This document shows, one piece after another, positions 52,379-61,431 of a DNA stretch of 64,000 nucleotides (its first letter is position 1; every line of letters starts with the position of its first letter). A model generated the notes under the pieces. The model saw only the letters and a program-made list of their open reading frames with translations, had not been told where the DNA came from and did no database searches. The translations under genes and the position numbers were made by a program. This DNA comes from Bradyrhizobium sp. CB1015 (lineage in GTDB: Bacteria; Pseudomonadota; Alphaproteobacteria; Rhizobiales; Xanthobacteraceae). The stretch covers positions 2,728,001 through 2,792,000 of the forward strand of contig NZ_CP104174.1 of the NCBI RefSeq assembly GCF_025200925.1. The letters run 5' to 3'.

Positions 52379-54025
52379 ATGGATAGATTTGATTATGTGA
52401 TCGTCGGCGCGGGCTCCGCCGGTTGCGTGCTCACCAGCCGGCTCAGCGAAGATCCGAAGGTCAGCGTCTGCGTGCTCGAGGCGGGCCCTTCCGACTGGCA
52501 TCCCTACATCCATCTGCCGGCGGGCTTCATCAAGACCTTCCACATGAAGAGCATCAACTGGGCCTATCAGCAGGAGCCCGGTCCGTGGACCGGCGGGCGC
52601 AGCATCTACGCGCCGCGTGGCAAGACGCTCGGCGGCTCGTCCTCGATCAACGGCCACATCTACAATCGCGGCCAGCGCATGGATTTCGACACCTGGGCCC
52701 AGATGGGCAATCGCGGCTGGGGCTATGCCGACGTGCTGCCCTATTTCCGCCGGCTGGAGAAGCGGGTCGGCGAGGGCGAGGACATCTATCGCGGCCGCGA
52801 CGGCAACCTCATCGTCACCACCATGAACTGGCGCGATCCGCTCTGCGAGGCCTTCATGGAAGGCGCGGTCTCGCTCGGCATTCCCCGCAACCCCGATTAC
52901 AACGGCAAGACCCAGGAAGGCGTCTCCTACTGCCAGCGCACCATCAACAACGGCCTGCGCGTCTCCGGCGCGACCGCGTTCCTCAAGCCGGCGATGAAGC
53001 GGCCCAACGTGCATGTGCGCATCCATGCGCACGCGACCGAGATCATCTTCGAGGGCAAGCGCGCCGTCGGCGTGCGCTACACCAAGGGCGGCCGCGGCGG
53101 CCAGCCGGTCGAAGTGCGCGCCAACAAGGAGGTGATCCTGTCCGGCGGCAGCTACAATTCGCCGCAGCTGCTGCAGCTCTCCGGCATCGGCTCGCCGGAC
53201 CTATTGCAGCAGCACGGCATTGCCGTGCGTCACGCGCTGCCGGTCGGCGAGGGCCTGCAGGACCACTACGCCCCGCGCACGGTGGCGCGCGTCAAGGACA
53301 TCAAGACCATCAACGAGCTCCGTCGCGGCTGGCGTCTCTGGGTCGAGGCGATGAAATGGGCGACCGCACGCCGCGGCCTGCTGTCACTGTCGCCGACCAT
53401 GGTCTATTGCTTCTGGCATTCCGGCGAGAGTGCCGAGAGCTCCGATCTGCAGCTCACCTTCACGCCGGCAAGCTACAAGGAGGGCGTGCAGGGTCAGCTC
53501 GAGGACGAGCCCGGCATGACGGTAGCGTCCTGGCAGCAGCGCCCCGAGAGCCGCGGCTATGTCCGCATCCGCTCGTCTGATCCGTTCGCGCCGCCGATCA
53601 TCCAGACCAATTATCTCGACGCCGAGCTCGACCGCCGCGTCATCGTCGGCGGCATGAAGCTCGCGCGGCGCCTCTTGAAGAGTGCGCCGCTCTCGCCCTA
53701 TTACGCCTACGAGGATTTCCCCGGCCCCAACGTCAACACCGACGACGAATTCTTGCACGCCGCCACCGAGCGCGGCACCACCACCTTCCACCCCGGCTGC
53801 ACCTGCCGCATGGGACCCGCGGATTCCACCTGGGCCGTGGTCGACGACCAGCTCCGCGTCCACGGCCTGGAGGGCCTCCGCGTGATCGACGCGTCGGTCA
53901 TGCCGCGCATGATCTCGGCAAACCTCAACGCCTCTACCATGATGATCGCCGACCGCGCCTCCGACCTCATCCGCGGCAAGCAGCCGATGGAAGCCGCAAG
54001 GATTCCGGATACGGCGGTGGCGTGA
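52379..54025 (+). CDS. GMC family FAD oxidoreductase (choline dehydrogenase-like)
   Basis: A 548-residue glucose-methanol-choline oxidoreductase. It has the N-terminal FAD motif (FDYVIVGAGSAGCVLTSRL), GMC signature 1 (GKTLGGSSSINGHIYNRG), signature 2 (EVILSGGSYNSPQLLQLSGIG), and the C-terminal active-site region with His in TTFHPGCTCRMG and Asn in ANLNASTMM. It oxidises an alcohol in the cytoplasm; choline is one candidate but no betB or betI is near. It is followed by a perfect 35-bp inverted repeat that would terminate transcription. Confidence 0.92.
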   Translation: MDRFDYVIVGAGSAGCVLTSRLSEDPKVSVCVLEAGPSDWHPYIHLPAGFIKTFHMKSINWAYQQEPGPWTGGRSIYAPRGKTLGGSSSINGHIYNRGQRMDFDTWAQMGNRGWGYADVLPYFRRLEKRVGEGEDIYRGRDGNLIVTTMNWRDPLCEAFMEGAVSLGIPRNPDYNGKTQEGVSYCQRTINNGLRVSGATAFLKPAMKRPNVHVRIHAHATEIIFEGKRAVGVRYTKGGRGGQPVEVRANKEVILSGGSYNSPQLLQLSGIGSPDLLQQHGIAVRHALPVGEGLQDHYAPRTVARVKDIKTINELRRGWRLWVEAMKWATARRGLLSLSPTMVYCFWHSGESAESSDLQLTFTPASYKEGVQGQLEDEPGMTVASWQQRPESRGYVRIRSSDPFAPPIIQTNYLDAELDRRVIVGGMKLARRLLKSAPLSPYYAYEDFPGPNVNTDDEFLHAATERGTTTFHPGCTCRMGPADSTWAVVDDQLRVHGLEGLRVIDASVMPRMISANLNASTMMIADRASDLIRGKQPMEAARIPDTAVA

Positions 54026-54028
54026 ATC

Positions 54029-54124
54029 TTCGTAGGATGGATAGAGCGCAGCGAAACCCATCATCTTTCGGTGTGCGCGGAAGCCGGCTTGATGGGTTTC
54101 GCTGCGCTCTATCCATCCTACGAA
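54029..54124. repeat. Perfect 35-bp inverted repeat with 26-base loop, class 4, abutting the IS1182 end
   Basis: Arms are 54029-54063 and 54090-54124 (TTCGTAGGATGGATAGAGCG ... and its exact complement). It begins four bases after the GMC stop codon, as a terminator would, but with no T tract. Its outer end at 54124 is exactly where the left terminal repeat of the IS1182-family element starts. Confidence 0.9.
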
Positions 54125-55510
54125 TTGCCCGTCGAGGCTGGGCAAGAATTGGTCGTTGGCGGGCTCATGCCGGAACGAAGCGGCCGATTTGGAGCGGCGG
54201 TCGGATATTGGTCCAGAGAGGCTCTGGAGCAACCAGGATGTGCTGGAGGAGGGCTGCGAAGATACATTGGCAAACAGCAAGCCTCTTTGCGAGGGCAGCC
54301 AGAAACCCGTCAAATCCAAGGATGTTGAGCGCACGGGTGAAATTGTAGCAGAGCGCCATCAGGCTCCATTCGCCGCGGACCTTGTCGAAGCCGCGGACCA
54401 GGAAATGACGATAGCCGGCACGGCATTTGAGCGTGCCAAACGGATGCTCGACAATCCCCGAACGACGACGCATCAGCTCGCCCGCACCCTGCATCCGTGC
54501 GCGGTGGCGTTCGAGAACATCTTCATGCTCCCAGCGACCAATGGTCCGGTAGGTGGTGGTCGGTGAGAGACAGCGGACCTTGAGCGGGCAGCTCCTGCAG
54601 ATTGCTACACGGGCCGCGTAACGGATCTCAATGCGGCCGCTGGTGTTCTTTTGCCTGCTCTTGAACGGATGCAGCGGCTGGCCCGCAGGACAACGGTAGG
54701 TGTCGGTTGCACCATCATAGTTGAAGTCCTTGAGCGCAAAGCGGCCTTGCTTCTCGAGCCGCGCGCTACCTTCGGGCAGCGGTACATAGGCAATGATACC
54801 CTCGTCCTCGCAGGCCTTCAGTTCGACACTGCTGTAATAGCCCTCATCGGCCAGCGCCTGCAGTGTCTCGGCTCCAAGAGCCTTTTTGGCCGCCTTGGCC
54901 ATCGCAGAGAGCTGTCGAACATCACTGCTGTCGTTGACTACCTCACTCGCGACAATGAGCTTGTGCTTGTCATCAACCGCGGTCTGCACATTGTAGCCTG
55001 CAATGCCCTGACCATTCTTGACCAGAAGCCGGGCGTCCGGATCCGTCAGCGACATTTGCGTCTCGCCACTCTCTTCCAGCCGAGCCAGATCGGCCTCGGC
55101 ACGTGAACGCTTCGCCATCAGCGCCGCGACCTTCGCAGCGATATCACCGCCATCTCCTCGACCATCACCGTCCGCGCGATCCTTCCCCGGCTTCTTGGCC
55201 TCTGCCGCATCATTGTCTTCAACAGACTTGCGGTAAGCCTCGATCTCCTGGTCCAGCCTCGCGATCTGCTCGCCAAGCCGCTTGCGCGTAAAGATGGAAG
55301 CCTTGCTGGCGTCGCCGTGGAACAGGGAACCATCAATCGCTACGATCGTGCCGCCCACAAGCCCAAGCTCCCGAGCCAGCAGCACGAAGCTGCGGTTCGC
55401 GGCCTTCAGCGCCTTCCAGTTCTCCTTGCGGAAGTTGGCAATCGTCCGATAACCCGGCTTCAGTCCCTTCAGCAGCCAGATCAGCTCCAGATTGCGGCCA
55501 GATTCCCGCT

Positions 55511-56466
55511 CTAGCTGTGGAGCCTCAAGAGGTTGTCCTCGGTTAGACCGAGCCTGCTGATCGGCGTTTGAGATCTTATCCCGCCGTGGGGGCGATGCCA
55601 GTTGTATCGATGGAGCCAACGGGGCAACTCCTCGGCGCGGCGGTCGGAGGTGGGATAGGCTTGCGCATAGGCCCACTCCCTGAGCGCGGTCTGGATGAAG
55701 CGTTCGGCCTTGCCATTGGTTTTGGGCGTATAAGGCCTGGTTCGCTTGTGCTTGAGGCCGAGCTCCTGGCAGGCGTCGCGGAAGTCGAAGGCTTTGTAAC
55801 AACTGCCGTTATCGGTCATGACCCGGGTGACGGTGACGCCGAGGCCTTTGTAATAATCAATGGCCGCTTTGAGGAAGGCTACGGCGCTCTCGGCTTTTTC
55901 ATCGGGCAAGATCTGGGAGAAGGCGACGCGGGAGTGATCGTCAATGCAGACGTGGACGAATTCCCAGCCGACCCTCGGTTGTTGCTCTGACCGGTGCGAT
56001 CGCCGGTGATGCGGTGGCCGATCTTGTCGAAGCGGCCGAGCTTTTTGATGTCGATGTGGATCATCTCGCCCGGCGTTTCGCGCTCATAGCGGCGCACCGG
56101 CTCGGCCGGCTCCAGGTCGCGTATCCGGTTCAGTCCCAAACGACGCAGAATGCGGCTCACAGTGGCCGTCGATATCTTGAGTTCGACCGCGATCTGCTTG
56201 CCGGTGTGGCGCTGGCGCCGCAAGACCTCAACAGCGGTGCATGTGGCAGGCTCTGTTTGGCTCGGCAGTGAATGAGGTCGTGACGAGCGGTCGCGCAAGC
56301 CATCAACGCCTTCCATGCGGAAACGGCCGACCCATTTGGCAACCGTTTTCGGCGTCGTATTGAACTGGCGCGCCGCGGCTGCTTTGGACAGGCCGAAATC
56401 CACGACGGCACGAACCATCGCCTCTCGACCTTTCGGTGTCAGGGGAGCATTCTTGTGGGTGTCCAT
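55511..56466 (-). pseudogene. IS481-family transposase with a one-base frameshift
   Basis: The gene starts MDTHKNAPLTPKGREAM (ATG 56464-56466), with HTH domains (LSKAAAARQFNTTPKTVAKW and KISTATVSRILRRLGL), then the first catalytic Asp in MIHIDIKKLGRF. A base is missing in the C run 55972-55974 (a G run on the coding strand), after which the frame switches; the rest continues as DNGSCYKAF with the second Asp and TNGKAERFIQ with the Glu. The stop TAG at 55511-55513 lies in the CTAG of the target duplication, outside the element. Probably inactive. Confidence 0.85.
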
Positions 56467-56548
56467 TCGGTTCTCCGCGAATCGCTGTGGTTTGGCGACT
56501 TCAGAGTTCCCGGTCAGGGCCGAATGGACAACCTCCTGAAAGACCACA
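55516..56548. mobile_element. Nested IS481-family insertion sequence, 1033 bp, TCTAGC target duplication
   Basis: Ends are TGTGG...CCACA, with imperfect inverted repeats of about 23 bp sharing TGTGG and GAGGTTGTCC. The 6-bp direct repeat TCTAGC flanks it at 55510-55515 and 56549-56554. CTAG-containing targets are typical of many IS481-family members. It is unlike the IS481 element at 2957, which has a different end sequence and a 5-bp duplication. Confidence 0.9.
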
Positions 56549-56871
56549 TCTAGCCGTCGCGACGACCTGACCTGGTTGATGTAGCCGTAAAGATAGAGCT
56601 TCAGCAGATCGGCAGGATCATACGGCGGCTGCCCGACTTCTTCCGCGCCACGATCCGCGTGGCCGAAACCAAGCTTTGCAAGGTCGAGCGCGCAAACGAA
56701 GCTCTCGATCGCCCGCACCGGATTGTCCGGCCCGACATAGTCCTCAATCCGCGCAGGCAGAAGACTGGGTTGCTCCCGGCTCTCGCCGGTCTTGAATGTG
56801 CGATTCGCCATAAGACGAATCCTACATCAACTCTCAAAAAACGACGTTCTTGCCCAGCCTCGTCGGGCAAA

Positions 56872-57569
56872 ACACCCCGCCACCCAGTCAACCCCTTGCC
56901 GCGAAAATATTCCACTTTACCGAAATTCGGAATTGCGGCATAACCCCAAACAGCCCGGCTCACGAAAGAGGGGCGGTTCGCGAGTCGTTCGAAACGCGGG
57001 CCGGGTTGCGGTGGACGCGGCAGCGTCGGCACGAAAGGTGCGGGCAGGGCGGGTAGTCCCTGTGAGTCCGTGGACCTGCGTGCAGACGGACGGCGCTGAG
57101 CGCGTACGGCAAAACCGTGTGGTCCTGGCCGTCGTTGCTACGGTCAAGCCCTTTGCGGAGATGCGCGCGAGCCCAACCGGGCAGACGGCATCGTCAATTC
57201 GCGGGGCGAGGGAGGCCAGAGGGAATTCGGCTCCCGGGAGAGCGCGGCATAAGCCGTCCGACCATCGCGCAGGGAAGGCCGAGTGATCGGCGACACCTGT
57301 ATGCTGCTGTGCGGTTTCTCTGCGTGTGCTTTTCGCGCAGCGGACCGCGGGTGCCCGTCGGCACCCGGTCTTCCCTGCGCCCTTGTGCCCCCGAAATCTG
57401 GCAGGATGTGGCAACGGGCGGTTGGATCAGAACCGCCCGTTGCCGGAACTGAGCCCGTTGCGCCCAAAGGCGACAGAGCCTGCTAAAGAGCAAGGGACAG
57501 CTCCGGTGTCTTCCTCAACCCGAACAGTTGCAAGGGCTGCGAGCCCGTACCAGGCAAGGAAGGGAGTGG
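56872..57569. other. Gene-free stretch of about 700 bp with repeat-like sequence and hairpins
   Basis: The part at about 57060-57400 (GGCAAAACCGTGTGGTCCTG, CCGGGCAGACGGCATC, AAGCCGTCCGACCATCGCGC) is a sequence I recall as recurring in Bradyrhizobium genomes, usually near mobile DNA (memory only). Open frames in it are Arg/Pro-rich on both strands and show no ribosome sites, so I call no gene. The right end probably includes the noncoding leader of the IS110-family element. Confidence 0.5.
57411..57443 (+). ncRNA. Hairpin upstream of the IS110 recombinase, candidate start of a bridge-RNA region
   Basis: GCAACGGGCGGTT and its exact complement AACCGCCCGTTGC form a 13-bp stem with a 7-base loop, 127 bases before the IS110-family start codon. 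In the IS110 family the noncoding DNA next to the recombinase gene makes a structured bridge RNA; the place is right, but I could not delimit the loops or the element ends. It might instead be a simple terminator of the region upstream. Confidence 0.35.
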
Positions 57570-58533
57570 ATGATGACACAAGACGATCTGGTTGTCGTCG
57601 GCATCGATGTCGCCAAAGACAAGATTGATGCGTGCATTCGGGCCGTAACGGAGCGGAAGACTTGCCCAACAACCGCGGCGGGGCGACGGAGCTTGATTGC
57701 ATGGCTTCGCAAGCATCGGGTCGGCAAGGCAGTGATGGAGGCAAGCGGCGGCTACGAGCGGGTATGGGCCAAGGCGTTGCGCCAAGCAGGGCTGGAAGTA
57801 CGGATCGTCGATCCCAAACGGGTTTCGCCATTTTGCGGAATCGGCGGGACGCCTTGCGAAAAACGACAAGATCGACGCGGAGATGATCTCCTGGTTCGCC
57901 GAGACATTCAGCGAGGCTCCCAGCCAAGTCGACAATCCCGCTCACGAGGAGATGAAGGCACTGGTGAGGGGACGCCAAGGCCTGATTGACGTCAGGGCTC
58001 GCCTGGAAATGCAGAAGGAGCATGAAGCGCCGGCCCTTGTTCGGAAGGCTCGCGCGCGTCTTCTTAAGAAGCTAGCTGACGAAATCGCCGCGCTCGATAC
58101 CGCGATCGCGGCGACGATCAAGACAACGCCGGACTTTGCCAAACGCGCCGAGATCATCCAGAGCGTACCAGGCTTTGCTGAGGGGACCGCAATGGCGCTG
58201 CTTGGAGGACTACCGGAGCTGGGGCAGGTGAGCGATGAAGTTGCCGCCGCGTTGGTGGGCGTTGCTCCTTATGACGACGATAGCGGCAAACGTCGAGGTG
58301 AACGCTGCATCAAGGGTGGCCGCCGCTGGGTGCGAAATGCCCTTTACATGCCCTGCGTCGGCGCCGCGACGCTGAACAATCCGGTGTTCAAGGCCTTCTA
58401 TGAACGCCTGATTGCCAAGGGCAAGCCGCCAAAGATCGCGATCGTCGCCTGCATACGCAAGCTGATCATCATCCTCAACACCATGATCGCTCGCGGCGAG
58501 ACGTGGGATCCGAAAAGATACAGGGTGGCTTGA
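57570..58533 (+). pseudogene. IS110-family transposase (DEDD recombinase) with a single-base frameshift
   Basis: The start MMTQDDLVVVGIDVAKDKIDA has the first acidic residue of the RuvC-like DEDD core, and KAVMEASGGYE the second. The frame breaks in the TTT at 57823-57825: dropping one T gives a continuous reading RVRHFAES then KNDKIDAEMISWF, the expected third and fourth acidic residues. The C-terminal transposase_20 domain (IIQSVPGFAEGTAMALLGGLPELG, VGVAPYDDDSGKRRGERCIKGGR) is intact. So only one base separates it from a full-length protein of about 320 residues. Ribosome site AAGGAAGGGAG. Confidence 0.88.
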
Positions 58534-58556
58534 CGAGCGCGTCTATCTCGCGCTCG
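58534..58556 (+). terminator. Hairpin directly behind the IS110 stop codon
   Basis: CGAGCGCG and CGCGCTCG pair as a perfect 8-bp stem with a 7-base loop, starting at the base after TGA. There is no T tract, so it may be a weak terminator or part of the right end of the element. Confidence 0.45.
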
Positions 58557-58778
58557 GACTTCGGCCGAGCGCATGCCCAGCCCAAAGACCGGCGTGCAGA
58601 CGGGGTCAAGGCCGTCAGCCGCCGAAGGCGGGGGTGCGCCAGCACCAGCCTTGAGCCCGTCTGATCGCCGGTCTACTCCGACCCCAGTTGCTCTTTCTTT
58701 TGGGGCGATGGAATGAAGCAAAGCTCGGGCGAGATGAGCCGCGAGGCCGCGAAGGTGTGACTGCAACTCCACACTCAC

Positions 58779-58882
58779 CGTCATCGCCCGCGAAGGCGGG
58801 CGATCCAGTATTCCAGAGGCGTATTTGGTTGAGTCGAGAAGCCGCGTCGTACTGGATGCCCCGGTCAAGCCGGGGCATGACA
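58779..58882. repeat. Palindromic repeat, class 3
   Basis: Two hairpins: CGTCATCGCCCGCGAAGGCG...GGCGATCCAGTATTCCAG and ACTGGATGCCCCGGTCAAGC...GGGGCATGACA. Related copies are at 61992-62097 and, less closely, 61432-61533. It lies between the IS110 element and the moxR gene. Confidence 0.78.
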
Positions 58883-58930
58883 CCGATAGTGAGGCGAGGG
58901 CGTGGCGCTATCGCAAGAGAACGTGCAGCC

Positions 58931-59773
58931 TCACACTTCCCGTCGGCTCAAGAACGCCAGCCGCTCGAACAGGTGCACGTCCTGCTCGTTCTTCAGCAGC
59001 GCGCCGTGCAGCGGCGGGATCAGTTTGCGCGGATCCCTTTCCCGCAATTGCTCGACGCTCATGTCTTCGTTGAGCAGCAGCTTGAGCCAATCGAGCAGCT
59101 CCGAGGTCGACGGCTTCTTCTTCAGGCCCGGCACCTCGCGCACCTCGAAGAAGATGCGCAGGGCTTCCTCGACCAGGCGCTTCTTGATGCCGGGGAAGTG
59201 GACGTCGACGATGCGGCCCATCGTGTCGGCGTCGGGGAACTTGATGTAGTGGAAGAAGCAACGGCGCAGGAACGCGTCCGGCAGCTCCTTCTCGTTGTTG
59301 GAGGTGATCATCATGATCGGGCGCTGCTTGGCCTTGATCGTCTCGCCGGTCTCGTAGACGTGGAATTCCATGCGGTCGAGCTCGAGCAGCAAATCGTTGG
59401 GGAATTCGATGTCGGCCTTGTCGATCTCGTCGATCAGGAGCACCGGGCGCTGCTCGGCCGTGAAGGCGTCCCACAGCTTGCCGCGCTTGATGTAGTTCCG
59501 GATGTCGGACACGCGCTCATCGCCGAGTTGGCTGTCGCGCAGGCGCGACACCGCGTCGTATTCGTAGAGGCCTTGCTGCGCCTTGGTGGTGGACTTGATG
59601 TGCCAGGTCAGAAGCGGGGCGTTCAGCGCCTTCGCCACTTCCTCCGCCAGCACCGTCTTGCCGGTGCCCGGCTCGCCCTTCACCAGGAGCGGGCGCTCGA
59701 GCACGATCGAAGCGTTGACGGCGACCTTGAGGTCATCGGTCGCAACATAGTCCTTGGTGCCGGTAAATTTCAT
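58931..59773 (-). CDS. MoxR-type AAA+ ATPase
   Basis: A 280-residue AAA+ protein with Walker A GEPGTGKTVLA, Walker B VLLIDEIDKAD, sensor 1 ITSNNEKELPDAFLRRCFF and the Arg finger region following. MoxR proteins act as chaperones that mature metal enzymes or complexes with a VWA partner. The start is ATG 59771-59773 (MKFTGTKDYVATDD). The VWA partner is encoded on the other strand about 480 bases away, with the small GlsB gene between, so the pair is split rather than in one operon. Confidence 0.93.
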   Translation of the reverse strand: MKFTGTKDYVATDDLKVAVNASIVLERPLLVKGEPGTGKTVLAEEVAKALNAPLLTWHIKSTTKAQQGLYEYDAVSRLRDSQLGDERVSDIRNYIKRGKLWDAFTAEQRPVLLIDEIDKADIEFPNDLLLELDRMEFHVYETGETIKAKQRPIMMITSNNEKELPDAFLRRCFFHYIKFPDADTMGRIVDVHFPGIKKRLVEEALRIFFEVREVPGLKKKPSTSELLDWLKLLLNEDMSVEQLRERDPRKLIPPLHGALLKNEQDVHLFERLAFLSRREV

Positions 59774-59880
59774 CGCGCGTCCTTGTTGGTCGTCGTCGCA
59801 AGGCATTGCCAGTATCAATGGCCTCGGTCACGACAAGCGAACGGCCGCGCATCGCGGCCGTTCCTGGTTCGGTCAGGCTT

Positions 59881-60126
59881 TCAGACCCGTTTTATCAGCG
59901 AAAGGATGACGAGCACAATCACCGCGCCGATGGTGGCGTCCACGATGGCGCCGACCGTGCCCGTTGCCAGCTGGATGTGCAGCTGCGGCAGCACCCAGCC
60001 CGCGACCAGCGCACCGATGATGCCGACGACGATGTTGCCGACCAGCCCAAATCCCGCCCCGTGGACAATCTTGCCGGCCAGCCAGCCGGCGATCGCGCCG
60101 ATGATGAGCGCTGCGACAATTCCCAT
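59881..60126 (-). CDS. GlsB/YeaQ/YmgE family membrane protein
   Basis: An 81-residue protein of three membrane segments (GIVAALIIGAIAGWLAGKIV, GFGLVGNIVVGIIGALVAGWVLP, VGAIVDATIGAVIVLVILSLI) with the family's Gly-rich pattern (formerly transglycosylase-associated protein). Members are stress-induced in enterics; function unclear. A GGGGGACG site lies about six bases before ATG 60124-60126. Between moxR and the VWA gene. Confidence 0.92.
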   Translation of the reverse strand: MGIVAALIIGAIAGWLAGKIVHGAGFGLVGNIVVGIIGALVAGWVLPQLHIQLATGTVGAIVDATIGAVIVLVILSLIKRV

Positions 60127-60248
60127 TGCAAACGTCCCCCAACAACCCCTTGAGGCCGACAATTCTAGAGCAAAAAGCCTGCCGGTCCAGCATCCCGCAG
60201 CGGCCTCCACCCCTTGACGTCAGCCAGCTGACGGGCAATCTGTCACCC

Positions 60249-61424
60249 ATGTTCCTGCAATTCTTCACCTCTCTGCGCGATGCGCAGGTCCCCGTGACGC
60301 TGCGCGAATACCTCACGCTGATGGAGGCGCTCGACGCCGACCTCGCGGACTACACGGTCGAGAATTTCTACTATCTGTCGCGTGCCTCGCTGGTGAAGGA
60401 CGAGCGCAACCTCGACAAGTTCGACCGCGTCTTCGGCACGGTGTTCAAGGGGCTGGAAAGCCTGCTCGACGCCATGGACAAGGCGGAGATCCCCGAGGAG
60501 TGGCTGAAGAAGCTCGCCGAGAAATACCTCACGGAGGAAGAGAAGAAGCAGATCGAGGCCATGGGCTGGGACAAGCTCATGGAGACCTTGAAGAAGCGCC
60601 TCGAGGAGCAGAAGGGGCGCCATCAGGGCGGCTCGAAATGGATCGGCACCGCCGGCACCTCGCCGTTCGGCGCGCACGGCTATAACCCTGAAGGCGTGCG
60701 TATCGGCCAGGAGAAGAACCGCAACAACCGCGCCGTGAAGGTGTGGGACAGGCGCGAGTTCAAGGATTTGGACGGCAATGTCGAGCTCGGCATCCGCAAC
60801 ATCAAGGTGGCGCTGCGGCGCCTGCGCAAGTTCGCGCGCACCGGCGCGCCGGACGAGCTCGATCTCGACACCACCATCCGCGAGACCGCCAATCACGGCT
60901 ATCTCGACGTGCACATGCGCCCCGAGCGGCGCAATGCGGTGAAGCTCTTGGTGTTCTTTGACATCGGCGGCTCGATGGACGCGCATATCGAGCAGGTCGA
61001 GGAGCTGTTTTCGGCGGCGAAGAGCGAGTTCAAGCACATGGAGTATTTCTACTTCCACAATTGCCTCTATGAAGGCGTGTGGAAGCAGAACAAGCGTCGC
61101 TTCACCGACCGTACGCCGACCTGGGACGTGCTGCACAAATACCCGCACGACTACAAGGTCGTGTTCGTCGGCGACGCCTCGATGTCGCCTTACGAGATCA
61201 TGGTGCCCGGCGGCTCGGTCGAGCACGTCAACGAGGAGCCGGGCTCCGTCTGGCTCGACCGCATCATCCGCACCTATCCGCACACGGTGTGGCTGAACCC
61301 GGTGCAGCAGAAGCACTGGGACTATTCGGAATCCACCACCATCATCAAACGCATCTTCGCCAACCGGATGTATCCGATCACGATCGAGGGGCTGGAGAGT
61401 GCGATGAAGGAATTGACGCACTAG
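60249..61424 (+). CDS. VWA domain protein, CoxE-like, likely MoxR partner
   Basis: The 391-residue protein has an N-terminal helical region (VTLREYLTLMEALDADL, FYYLSRASLVKDERN), a highly charged linker (EEEKKQIEAMGWDKLMETLKKR), and a C-terminal von Willebrand A domain with the metal site as DIGGSMDAH (DxGxS, a variant of DxSxS) and FVGDASMSPYE. Proteins of this CoxE group work with a MoxR ATPase in maturing enzymes such as CO dehydrogenase. No cox structural genes are in the window. Start ATG 60249; divergent from GlsB with 122 bases between. Confidence 0.9.
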   Translation: MFLQFFTSLRDAQVPVTLREYLTLMEALDADLADYTVENFYYLSRASLVKDERNLDKFDRVFGTVFKGLESLLDAMDKAEIPEEWLKKLAEKYLTEEEKKQIEAMGWDKLMETLKKRLEEQKGRHQGGSKWIGTAGTSPFGAHGYNPEGVRIGQEKNRNNRAVKVWDRREFKDLDGNVELGIRNIKVALRRLRKFARTGAPDELDLDTTIRETANHGYLDVHMRPERRNAVKLLVFFDIGGSMDAHIEQVEELFSAAKSEFKHMEYFYFHNCLYEGVWKQNKRRFTDRTPTWDVLHKYPHDYKVVFVGDASMSPYEIMVPGGSVEHVNEEPGSVWLDRIIRTYPHTVWLNPVQQKHWDYSESTTIIKRIFANRMYPITIEGLESAMKELTH

Positions 61425-61431
61425 CTCCCGC

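Larger units (their letters stand above)
54165..56811 (-). pseudogene. IS1182-family transposase, split by the nested IS481 element
   Basis: The 5' part (56811 down to 56549) starts MANRTFKTGESREQPSLLP and runs to the RSSRRL of the DUF772-type N-terminal domain. The 3' part (55515 to 54165) resumes LERESGRNLELIWLLKGLKPG and includes the DDE domain (TIVAIDGSLFHGDASK, ALADEGYYSS, and HPFGTLKCRAGYRHFLVRG). Joining across the 1033-bp insert and one TCTAGC restores a continuous frame, so the gene was intact when the second element landed. It cannot make a full transposase now. Confidence 0.88.
54125..56871. mobile_element. IS1182-family element, interrupted by an IS481-family element
   Basis: Imperfect terminal inverted repeats are seen at 54125-54157 and 56841-56871; they share TTGCCCG-x-CGAGGCTGGGCA and GTCGTT with a 2-base gap. 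Without the nested element and its duplication the length is about 1.7 kb, normal for the family. The single transposase gene is split. No target duplication is evident at the outer ends. Confidence 0.8.

Noticed and set aside
56792..57628. Several short frames between the IS1182 and IS110 elements
   Set aside because: Arg/Pro/Ser-rich on both strands, overlapping each other in many frames, no ribosome sites.
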